Below, piece after piece: positions 36,296-43,891 of a stretch of DNA of 64,000 nt (positions within the stretch are counted from its first letter, which is position 1; each line of letters begins with the position of its first letter). Where the stretch lies: assembly GCF_012034935.1 (NCBI RefSeq), contig NZ_JAATEN010000020.1, positions 62,001 through 126,000 on the forward strand, in the 5' to 3' direction. This stretch comes from Streptomyces zingiberis. Lineage in GTDB: Bacteria > Actinomycetota > Actinomycetes > Streptomycetales > Streptomycetaceae. Position numbers and translations under genes: made by a program. The notes below the pieces were generated by a model. It did no database searches, was not told the DNA's origin, and saw only the letters and a program-made list of their open reading frames with translations.

Positions 36296-38581
36296 GTGAA
36301 GAACTCAGACAGCCACTGGCTGCTCCGCGAGCGCACCGACGACGTATATGTGGCCGAGGTCGCGGACGCCGTGGTGGACGAGGACCGGCTGACGTTGTAC
36401 TCCGCCGTCCAGCACGTGGGCAGCCGGGACAGCACCATCGACTCCGCGCTGCTCACGGTGGAGTGCTCCTCCCCCGCCGAGGGAGTGATCGCCGTGCGGA
36501 TGACGCACCACGCCGGGCGTCTGCCGCGCGGTCCGGAGTTCGCGCTCGCCGGGCAGCCCGGCCATGTGCCGAAGACCCGGCGCGACGGCACGGTGGTGGA
36601 GCTGAGCAGCGGTTCCTTAGATCTGCGGGTCGACACCTCGGGGCCGTGGCGGCTGGAGTTCCTCTCGGACGGGCGGAGGCTGACGGCCGCGGAAGGGCTG
36701 GGCACCGGCTTCTCCGAGGCCGGCGGGGAGCGCCACCACTCGGTGGCACAGCTCTCCCTGGGCGTCGGCGAGCTGGTCTACGGCCTCGGCGAGCGCTTCA
36801 CTCCGTTCACCAGGAACGGGCAGACGGTGGAGGTCTGGCAGGCGGACGGCGGGACGGCCACCGACCAGGCGTACAAGAACGTCCCCTTCTACCTGACCAA
36901 CCGCGGCTACGGCGTCTTCGTCAACCATCCCGGGCAGGTCCGCTACGAGGTGGGCTCCCAGGACGTGGGGCAGGTGCGGTTCCGCGTGGCGGACCAGACG
37001 CTGGAGTACCTGGTCATCCACGGCCCGACGCCGAAGGAGATCCTCGACCGCTACACCGCGCTGACCGGGCGCCCGGCGCTGCCGCCCGCGTGGTCGTTCG
37101 GACTGTGGCTGTCCACCTCCTTCACCACCGACTACGACGAGGCCACCGTCACCCGCTTCGTGCGCGGGATGGCCGAACGCGACATCCCGCTCGGGGTCTT
37201 CCACTTCGACTGCTTCTGGATGAAGGCGTACCAGTGGTGCGACTTCACCTGGGACCCGGAGGTCTTCCCGGACCCGGAGGGGATGCTCCGCCGGCTCAGG
37301 GAGCGGGGCCTGCGGATCTCCGTGTGGATCAACCCCTACATCGGCCAGCGGTCCCCGCTCTTCGCCGAGGCGATGCGCGCGGGATACCTGGTCCGCAGGG
37401 ACAACGGCGACGTGTGGCAGTGGGACAGGTGGCAGGCGGGCATGGGGCTGGTGGACTTCACCAACCCGGACGCCAGGGAGTGGTTCGCCGGGAAGCTGCG
37501 GGCGCTGACCGACCAGGGCGTGGACGCTTTCAAGACCGACTTCGGCGAGCGGATCCCGACCGACGTGGTGTGGCACGACGGCTCCGACCCCGAGCGGATG
37601 CACAACTACTACACGCAGCTGTACAACCAGGTGGTCTTCGACGTCCTCGCCGAGGCGCGCGGCGCCGACGAGGCGGTGCTCTTCGCGCGCTGCGCCACCG
37701 CCGGGGGCCAGCAGTTCCCCGTGCACTGGGGCGGGGACTGCGACTCGACGTTCTCCGCGATGGCCGAGTCGCTGCGCGGCGGCCTCTCGCTCGGGCTCTC
37801 CGGCTTCGGCTTCTGGAGCCATGACATCGGCGGGTTCCAGAACACCCCGCACCGCGCGGTCTTCAAGCGGTGGGTGCAGTTCGGGCTGCTGTCCTCGCAC
37901 AGCCGGCTGCACGGCTCTGTCACCTACCGCGTGCCGTGGGACTACGGCGACGAAGCGGTCGAGGTCACCCGGGACTTCACCCGGCTCAAGCACCGGCTGA
38001 TGCCCTATCTCTACCGCGCCGCCCGGCAGGCCGCCGCGCACGGCACCCCGGTGATGCGGGCGATGGTGCTGGAGTTCCCGGACGACCCGGCCTGCGCCAC
38101 CCTGGACCGGCAGTACATGCTCGGGGACGACCTGCTGGTCGCGCCGGTCTTCTCCGAGGACGGCACCGTCGAGTACTACCTGCCGGCCGGCACCTGGACA
38201 CATCTGCTGACCGGCCGCCAGGTCGAGGGCCCCGGCTGGCGGCGCGAGCGGTACGGCTTCGAGAGCCTGCCGCTCTTCGCGCGCCCCGGCTCCGTCATCC
38301 CGTTCGGCGGCCGGGACGACGCCCCCGCCTACCCGTGGGCCGACGGGGTGACCCTGCGCGTCCACGCCCCGGCCGACGGCGAGACCGTCCTGACCCGTGT
38401 CCCGGGTCCGGAGGACGGCGCCCCGGAGGCGGCCTTCCGCACCACCCGCGAGGGCGGGACCGTCACCATACGCGCGGAGAACGCGCCGGGCGCCTGGCAC
38501 GCGGTGCTGGCCGGCCCCGAGGGCTACGGCGCTCCGGTGACCGCCGCGGACGGTGTGGTCACGCTGACGCCGGATCGCTGA
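36296..38581 (+). CDS. Alpha-xylosidase (GH31, YicI family)
   Basis: This 761-residue GH31 enzyme removes alpha-xylosyl units from xyloglucan oligosaccharides or isoprimeverose. The catalytic nucleophile is Asp415 in FKTDFGERIP, the sequence that separates alpha-xylosidases from alpha-glucosidases. The acid/base is Asp481 in HWGGDCDST. The aromatic subsite motif FWMKAYQWCDFTWDPEVFPDP is present, and the length equals YicI/XylS. The start is GTG 36296 behind GAGAAGGAG. No signal peptide is seen, so it is cytoplasmic and needs an importer, but none is adjacent. It may instead be transcribed alone from the long upstream spacer. Confidence 0.95.
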   Translation: MKNSDSHWLLRERTDDVYVAEVADAVVDEDRLTLYSAVQHVGSRDSTIDSALLTVECSSPAEGVIAVRMTHHAGRLPRGPEFALAGQPGHVPKTRRDGTVVELSSGSLDLRVDTSGPWRLEFLSDGRRLTAAEGLGTGFSEAGGERHHSVAQLSLGVGELVYGLGERFTPFTRNGQTVEVWQADGGTATDQAYKNVPFYLTNRGYGVFVNHPGQVRYEVGSQDVGQVRFRVADQTLEYLVIHGPTPKEILDRYTALTGRPALPPAWSFGLWLSTSFTTDYDEATVTRFVRGMAERDIPLGVFHFDCFWMKAYQWCDFTWDPEVFPDPEGMLRRLRERGLRISVWINPYIGQRSPLFAEAMRAGYLVRRDNGDVWQWDRWQAGMGLVDFTNPDAREWFAGKLRALTDQGVDAFKTDFGERIPTDVVWHDGSDPERMHNYYTQLYNQVVFDVLAEARGADEAVLFARCATAGGQQFPVHWGGDCDSTFSAMAESLRGGLSLGLSGFGFWSHDIGGFQNTPHRAVFKRWVQFGLLSSHSRLHGSVTYRVPWDYGDEAVEVTRDFTRLKHRLMPYLYRAARQAAAHGTPVMRAMVLEFPDDPACATLDRQYMLGDDLLVAPVFSEDGTVEYYLPAGTWTHLLTGRQVEGPGWRRERYGFESLPLFARPGSVIPFGGRDDAPAYPWADGVTLRVHAPADGETVLTRVPGPEDGAPEAAFRTTREGGTVTIRAENAPGAWHAVLAGPEGYGAPVTAADGVVTLTPDR

Positions 38582-38636
38582 CGCCGGATCGCCGGCCCCG
38601 GGCCGCTGCCCCGGGGCACCGGCGCCGGGGCACCGT

Positions 38637-38678
38637 CCCGCGGGCCGGCCGCGCACCGTAGCGGGGCCGGCCCGCGGG
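38637..38678. terminator. Bidirectional hairpin between GH31 and APH genes
   Basis: A perfect 14-bp stem (38637-38650 with 38665-38678) and 14-base loop lie between the two convergent genes. Confidence 0.65.
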
Positions 38679-38732
38679 CGCACCCGGGGGTGTCCGGGGG
38701 CGTCAGGGGAGGTCAAGGGAGGACACGGGCCG

Positions 38733-39722
38733 TCACGGGATGTCGACCGCCTCGACGAGCCGGGAGAGGGTCTCGGCGCGCGGCATCTCCGGCAGGAACG
38801 CGGGCACCTGGGCGTCGGCGAACGAACGCTGCTGCCGGCCCAGTCCGGGGTCGACCGCGTCACGCGCCTGCACGTACAGGAAGTTGAGGGTGCCGGCGAG
38901 GAACGCGGAGAACGAGTCCAGGTCACGCACCCGGCCCGGCCCGCCGGCGTCCCGGTAGGAACGCCACAGCCGGCGGGCGGCGTCGGCGCGCGGGCGCTGC
39001 CGGCCCGACCACATGTGGAGCACGCTCGCCAGCTCGCGTTCGGCGGTGGTCGGCCCGGTGTCGTCCCAGTCGAGCAGCACCGGGCCACGCGCGTCCCGCA
39101 GGACGTTCTGCGGCTGGAGGTCGCGGTGGGAGACCAGCAGCTCGTCCTCGGCGGCCGGTTCGATGTGCGCGGCGAGGGAGGGGACCGCACCCTCGACGAA
39201 CGCCGCGAGTTCCCCTGCCCAGGAGGCCCCGGCGGCGCGGGCGTCGGCCAGCAGCCGTGTCCAGTCGCCGGTTTCGGGGGCCCGCTGGTACCAGTCGTCG
39301 GGGGCCTCCCTGGCGGCGACCCCGGCCAGGTGGATCCGGGCCAGGGTGGCGCCCACCCAGTCCAGGACCTCGGGGGCGGTGGCGTCCACCGGGACGCCCT
39401 CCACCCACTCGTAGAGCTTCACATGGCCGGGGCCGAACTCCGGTGGCAGCGCCGGGGTGTGGCTGCCGTCGCGGCTCGTCAGGAAGCGGGGCGCGAGGAC
39501 GCCGCGCGCCGCGGCGGCGTCGCGGAGCGCCGCCTCGTCACGCACCTGCCCGGCGTCGAAACCGAAGAGCAGTTCCTTGACCGCCCAGTCCGGGCCCTCC
39601 CCCGACAGCCGCCACACCCGCCCGGTCGCGCCGCGCGCGACGGACTTCAGCGTCCAGGGCCCCGGACCGAGTCCGTAGAGGGCCGCGAGATGGTCGGCGG
39701 ACTCCGCGAAGTTCACGCGCAT
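38733..39722 (-). CDS. APH-family (aminoglycoside phosphotransferase fold) kinase
   Basis: This is a 329-residue protein with the APH/choline-kinase fold. The nucleotide-binding lysine segment is DWAVKELLFG. The catalytic loop is SHRDLQPQNVLRD (Asp as base) and the metal-binding segment is GPVLLDWDDTGP. The family phosphorylates small molecules such as aminoglycosides, homoserine, sugars or choline, so the substrate cannot be assigned. It lies 153 bases upstream of the end of the asymmetric ABC exporter genes, all leftward. A link to the sugar-type cluster beyond is possible but unproven, and it could equally be a housekeeping metabolite kinase. Confidence 0.82.
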   Translation of the reverse strand: MRVNFAESADHLAALYGLGPGPWTLKSVARGATGRVWRLSGEGPDWAVKELLFGFDAGQVRDEAALRDAAAARGVLAPRFLTSRDGSHTPALPPEFGPGHVKLYEWVEGVPVDATAPEVLDWVGATLARIHLAGVAAREAPDDWYQRAPETGDWTRLLADARAAGASWAGELAAFVEGAVPSLAAHIEPAAEDELLVSHRDLQPQNVLRDARGPVLLDWDDTGPTTAERELASVLHMWSGRQRPRADAARRLWRSYRDAGGPGRVRDLDSFSAFLAGTLNFLYVQARDAVDPGLGRQQRSFADAQVPAFLPEMPRAETLSRLVEAVDIP

Positions 39723-39770
39723 GGCCGTGACTCCCCTTTTCTGTGGAACGGGCGGTGCCCGGCCGGGCTG

Positions 39771-39840
39771 TGCCGGAACGGGCTGCGCCGGAACGGGCTG
39801 TGAACGGGCCGGACTTGAACGGACCGGACTTGAACGGACC
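39771..39840. repeat. Two pairs of 15-bp tandem repeats
   Basis: A 15-base unit ending GCCGGAACGGGCTG occurs at 39771 and 39786. After a ten-base half-unit, the unit GGACTTGAACGGACC occurs twice in tandem at 39811 and 39826. The array fills the spacer between the APH gene start and the end of the exporter gene. Confidence 0.85.
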
Positions 39841-39875
39841 GGGGCCCCTGGGCTCTCCGAGGCGTACGGGGGTGC

Positions 39876-41783
39876 TCATCGCGCACCGGGGCACGCGGTG
39901 TCGTGGCGCACGGGTCGCGCGTCGTCACGTGGCACGCGGTCATGCCGCGCGGGTTCCGGTGGCGAGGCCACATCGTCCCGCGTGTCCCGCGTGTCCCGTG
40001 TGTCGCGTGCGTCGCGTGCGTCACGCGGGCCGCCGTGCCAGGAGTGCCAGAGCGCCGCGTAGGCGCCGCCGGCGGCCATCCGCTCGGCGTGGGTGCCGAG
40101 TTCGGCCACCCGTCCGTTCTCCATCAGCACCACCCGGTCCGCGTCGTGCGCGGTGTGCAGCCGGTGCGCGATGGCGATGACGGTACGCCCCTCCAGGACG
40201 GCGGCGAGGGCGCGCTCGGTGTGGCGGGCGGTGTGCGGGTCGAGCAGCGCGGTCGCCTCGTCGAGGATCACGGTGTGCGGGTCGGCCAGCACCACGCGCG
40301 CCAGGGCCAGTTGCTGGGCCTGCGCGGTGTCGGCCCGGTACCCGCCGGCGCCCAGCCCCGTGTCCAGGCCGTGCGGCAGCTCCCGGACCCAGTCCGCGCC
40401 GACGGCGGCGAGAGCCGCGTACAGCCGGGCGTCGTCGGCGGACTCGGCGGCGATCCGCAGGTTGTCCCGGACGGTGCCCAGGAAGACGTGGTGCTCCTGG
40501 GTGAGGAGCACGACCTGGCGCCGCAGCCGGCCGGGGTCCAGCTCCGCGATCGGCACCCCACCCACGGCGACGGTGCCCGAGCGCGGCACGTCGATGCCGG
40601 CCAGCAGCCGGCCGAGCGTCGATTTCCCGGCGCCGGAACGGCCGACGACGGCCAGCCGTTCACCGGGCCGCACCGCGAGGTCGACACCGTGCAGCACGTC
40701 GCCGCCACCCTCGTAGGCGAAGCGCGCGCCGACCACGTCGATCCGGTCGTCGGCGGGCACGGGCGACCCGCCCCGCCGCTCCGGCGGGAGGGCGCCGACC
40801 CCTTCGACCCTGGCGAACGAGGCGCCGCTGCTCTGCAACTGCTCCAGCCGCTGGAGGATCACGTCCAGCGGCTGGGCCAGCTGCCGCAGATAGAGGGCGA
40901 CGGCGACCACGGAGCCCAGGCTCACCAGGCCGCGCCCGTGCAGCGCGCCGCCGAGCAGCAGCACCCCGGCGACGGGCAGGACGTAGGAGACGTCCACGGC
41001 GGGGAAGAGCACGCTGCGCAGGAAGAGGGTGCGTTCCCGGGTACGCCGGCTCGTCGCGACGGCGTCCCGGCAGACGTCCAGGCGGCGCCGGCCCAGGGAC
41101 AGCGTCTCGATGGTGCGGGCCCCCGCGACGGTGGCGGATAGCTGCTCCGCCAGGGCGGAGGTCGCCGCGCCCTCGGCGAGATAGGCGGCGCGCGCCCGCC
41201 GCAGGTACCAGCGCACGGCGAACCGGATACCCGCGAGCCCGGCCACCCCGATCAGGCCGAGCAGCGGGTGGACGACGAAGACCGCGACGAGGATGAGCAG
41301 CGCCTGGGCCGCCGCGACGAACATCTCGGGGCCGATGTCGCGCAGGGTGTGGCCGACCGCGGCCACATCGGTCGTGCCGCGCGTCGTCAGGTCGCCCACG
41401 CCGGCCCGTTCGACGGTGGAGGCGGGGAGCGCGAGTACGCGTTCGACGAAGCGCTCCCGGATGTGGGCGGAGGTCCGTTCGCCGAACCGGTGCCCGAGGT
41501 GACGGGCCTGGCGGCCCAGGAGGATCTGCGCCAGCGCGAAGACGGGCATGGCCAGCGCCAGCCGTTCGACGCCGGCCGGCCCGGCCCCCGAGCCGACCTC
41601 GTCGATGATGCCGCCGAGCAGCCACGGCCCGGCGAGACCGGCTCCGGCGGCCAGCGTGTTGAGCACGATCACGGCGGTGAACGTGACGCGGTCGCGGCGG
41701 ATCAGGCCGACGGCCGCGCGGCGTACCTCCGCGGGTGTGGCGACGGGCAGCCGGCCGTCGCCCGGCTGCCGGGGGGCGGTCAT
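39876..41783 (-). CDS. ABC exporter half-transporter with degenerate signature motif
   Basis: This 635-residue half-transporter has six helices and a C-terminal ATPase. Walker A (GRSGAGKST) and Walker B (TVILDEATALLD) are complete, but the signature reads YRADTAQAQQLALAR, with no LSGGQ. Its translational partner upstream shows the reverse pattern. Only one composite ATP site can therefore be active. The last 50 residues are Arg/Asp/His-rich with RDARDARDTRDTRDTRDD units, encoded by a 9-base DNA stutter at about 39975-40025. The ATG at 41783 overlaps the stop of the partner gene by four bases. It is divergent from the sugar-type cluster and is the likely exporter of its product. Confidence 0.9.
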   Translation of the reverse strand: MTAPRQPGDGRLPVATPAEVRRAAVGLIRRDRVTFTAVIVLNTLAAGAGLAGPWLLGGIIDEVGSGAGPAGVERLALAMPVFALAQILLGRQARHLGHRFGERTSAHIRERFVERVLALPASTVERAGVGDLTTRGTTDVAAVGHTLRDIGPEMFVAAAQALLILVAVFVVHPLLGLIGVAGLAGIRFAVRWYLRRARAAYLAEGAATSALAEQLSATVAGARTIETLSLGRRRLDVCRDAVATSRRTRERTLFLRSVLFPAVDVSYVLPVAGVLLLGGALHGRGLVSLGSVVAVALYLRQLAQPLDVILQRLEQLQSSGASFARVEGVGALPPERRGGSPVPADDRIDVVGARFAYEGGGDVLHGVDLAVRPGERLAVVGRSGAGKSTLGRLLAGIDVPRSGTVAVGGVPIAELDPGRLRRQVVLLTQEHHVFLGTVRDNLRIAAESADDARLYAALAAVGADWVRELPHGLDTGLGAGGYRADTAQAQQLALARVVLADPHTVILDEATALLDPHTARHTERALAAVLEGRTVIAIAHRLHTAHDADRVVLMENGRVAELGTHAERMAAGGAYAALWHSWHGGPRDARDARDTRDTRDTRDDVASPPEPARHDRVPRDDARPVRHDTACPGAR

Positions 41784-43627
41784 CGGACGGTCTCCGGGGT
41801 GGCGGGGCCGGTCGCCTCGTGGGCGTGGGTACTGCCGCCCGTGCCCCTGCCCGCACTGCCGCCCGTGCCCCTGCCCGTACCGCCGCCCGTACCGTCCGCC
41901 TCCCGGACGACGAGCCGGCGGTAGCCGGGGTGTTCGGCGAGGAGGCGGCGGTGGCCGCCGGTGGCGGCGACCCGGCCGTCCACCAGGAAGTGCACGGTGT
42001 CCGCCCGGTCCAGCAGCAGCGGCGAGGAGGTGGTGACGGCGGTGGTGCGGCCGGCGCGGGCGGCGCGCAGCCGGTCGGCGATCGCGGCCTCGGTGTGCGC
42101 GTCGACCGCCGAGGTGGGCTCGACGGCCAGCAGCACCTCGGGCTCGGCCCGCAGCGCCCGCGCCAGCCGGAGGCGCTGCCGCTGGCCGCCGGAGAGGTTG
42201 CGGCCCTGGGGCTCGACCCAGGAATCCAGGCCGTGCGGCAGCGCGTCGGCGACGTCGCGGGCCGCGGCCGCGGCGAGGGCGGCGGTCACCGCCCGCGGGT
42301 CCGCGTCCCGGGCGCCGGCGACGACGTCGGCCAGCGTGCCGGCGAAGAGGTCGGCCTCGTTGTCGGCGAGCAGGATCCGTTCCCGGACCCGGTCCGGCGC
42401 GATCGCGTCGAGGCGGACCCCGCCCCAGGTGGCGGCGGAGGCGGTGCACCGGCCCAGGCGTTCGGCGACGGCCGCCGTCTCCGCCGGACGGGCACTGACC
42501 AGCGCGGTCAGCGCGCCGGGGGCGAGGGTGACGCCGGACTCCGGGTCGTGCAGGACGGCGGGTCCGGCGGGCGGCTCGGCGGGCGGCGCCGGGTCGCGGT
42601 CCCCGGGCACCGGCCCGCCCGGGGCCGGCCGCAGGAAGCGCACCAGCCGGCCCGCGGCGACGAGACCGCGCGCGTAGTCCTCCCCGACGCCGATCAGCGA
42701 GGAGACCGGAACCACCAGGACGGTGGCGTACCCGTACACGGCGACCAGCTCGCCCACGGTGATGTCCCCCTGGGCCGCCATCCGCGCGGCGAGCCACATC
42801 ACCACGGCGAGGAAGAGCGTGGGCAGGCCCACGCCGAGTGCCCCGATCCAGCTGGTCACCGCGCCGACGCGGTAGCCTTCCGCGCGCAGCCTCCGCGAAT
42901 CCTCCCGGTAGCGGGCGGCGAAGACCGTCTTTCCGCCGAGCCCGTTGAGGACGCGCAGCCCGCCGACGAGGTCCCCGATCCGCGCGGTGAGCGCGCCCTG
43001 CCGCTCCCGGTACGTCGCCTCGACGGCCTGGAGCCGCCGCAGCAGCGGGCCGACCAGCAGGGCCAGCAGCGGGACGCAGAGCAGGACGACGACGGCGAGC
43101 GGCGGCGAGACGGCCCACATCAGCCCGGCGACCACCCCGTACGCGCAGACGGCGCCGATCGCGGGGCCGATGACCGCCGGTACGGTGGCGATCACCCCGG
43201 CATCGCCGAAACCGATGGTGACGGCCTCGCCGACGGTGACCCGGCGCGGCAGGGCGATGCCGAGGCGCATCGCGTGGGCGACGACGGCGTGCACGGTGCG
43301 GTAGATGGTGTCCATGCGGATGCGGGTCATCGTGCGGTGGCGGAGGACGCCCAGCCACGCGTTGAGCACCCCGACGCCCAGCAGCGCGGCCACCCAGCCG
43401 AGCAGCACGCCGGAGGCCGCGGAGTCCCCGGCGCCGAGTCCGTCGTCGATGGTGCGCGCCAGGAGGTAGGGCATCAGTGCGAGGCCAGCCATCTGGCCGC
43501 TGACCAGGACGGTGTCCAGGGTCACGCGGCGCCACTGGCGGGCGGTCATCCACAGGAGACAGCGCTTCGGGCCACGAGAGTCGGGGATTGCGAGATTCAG
43601 CTGTGAATCCACCATTCGCGTCACCAT
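41780..43627 (-). CDS. ABC exporter half-transporter with degenerate Walker A and B
   Basis: This 615-residue half has a normal six-helix membrane domain and an ATPase with intact signature LSGGQRQRLRLARAL. In place of Walker A it has TALVSARPAETAAVAER, lacking the GxxGxGK(S/T) lysine. In place of Walker B it has VLLAVEPTSAVD, where the metal-binding Asp is Val. The missing elements and the partner's missing signature belong to the same composite site, giving a transporter with a single working ATP site. A tail with GTGGGTGRGTGGSAGRGTGG repeats follows. The start is ATG 43627; an in-frame ATG four codons later is possible. It is first of a two-gene operon. Confidence 0.9.
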   Translation of the reverse strand: MVTRMVDSQLNLAIPDSRGPKRCLLWMTARQWRRVTLDTVLVSGQMAGLALMPYLLARTIDDGLGAGDSAASGVLLGWVAALLGVGVLNAWLGVLRHRTMTRIRMDTIYRTVHAVVAHAMRLGIALPRRVTVGEAVTIGFGDAGVIATVPAVIGPAIGAVCAYGVVAGLMWAVSPPLAVVVLLCVPLLALLVGPLLRRLQAVEATYRERQGALTARIGDLVGGLRVLNGLGGKTVFAARYREDSRRLRAEGYRVGAVTSWIGALGVGLPTLFLAVVMWLAARMAAQGDITVGELVAVYGYATVLVVPVSSLIGVGEDYARGLVAAGRLVRFLRPAPGGPVPGDRDPAPPAEPPAGPAVLHDPESGVTLAPGALTALVSARPAETAAVAERLGRCTASAATWGGVRLDAIAPDRVRERILLADNEADLFAGTLADVVAGARDADPRAVTAALAAAAARDVADALPHGLDSWVEPQGRNLSGGQRQRLRLARALRAEPEVLLAVEPTSAVDAHTEAAIADRLRAARAGRTTAVTTSSPLLLDRADTVHFLVDGRVAATGGHRRLLAEHPGYRRLVVREADGTGGGTGRGTGGSAGRGTGGSTHAHEATGPATPETVR

Positions 43628-43777
43628 AGGTCATGCCCGAGCGGCGTGTCAGCAGCTGTTTATCCGGCCTTCCGGACGTCGCGAATCGGCACGTCAATTC
43701 CTCGTTCATCCCGCCGTGGCAAGGGCCGCATTGCGCAGCGCTCCGGACGCCGGACGGCCGATTTTCGGACAAAGATC

Positions 43778-43847
43778 TGACGCCTGACGCCCTTTGCCCG
43801 AAGGGGACGCGGCCGCGGTCCACTCGGGCAAAGGGCGTCAGGCGTCA
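43778..43847. promoter_or_regulatory. Perfect 24-bp inverted repeat made of four TGACGCC boxes
   Basis: The left arm 43778-43801 and right arm 43824-43847 are exact reverse complements separated by 22 bases. Each arm has two tandem TGACGCC units (43778, 43785; inverted at 43834, 43841) followed by a CTTTGCCCGA segment. It lies in the 264-base divergent spacer (43628-43891) between exporter and biosynthetic genes, ending 44 bases before the first biosynthetic ATG. A second perfect palindrome, CTCTTG-AC-CAAGAG, follows at 43870-43883. It could be an operator for a dimeric regulator or an RNA hairpin in the leader. Confidence 0.75.
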
Positions 43848-43891
43848 CGTCGGTGGCCTTGTTGGGCCGCTCTTGACCAAGAGACGAACAC

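Noticed and set aside
43778..43847. The 24-bp inverted repeat as a mobile-element end or attachment site
   Set aside because: No transposase or integrase gene is adjacent, there is no flanking target duplication, and no second copy is seen in the window.
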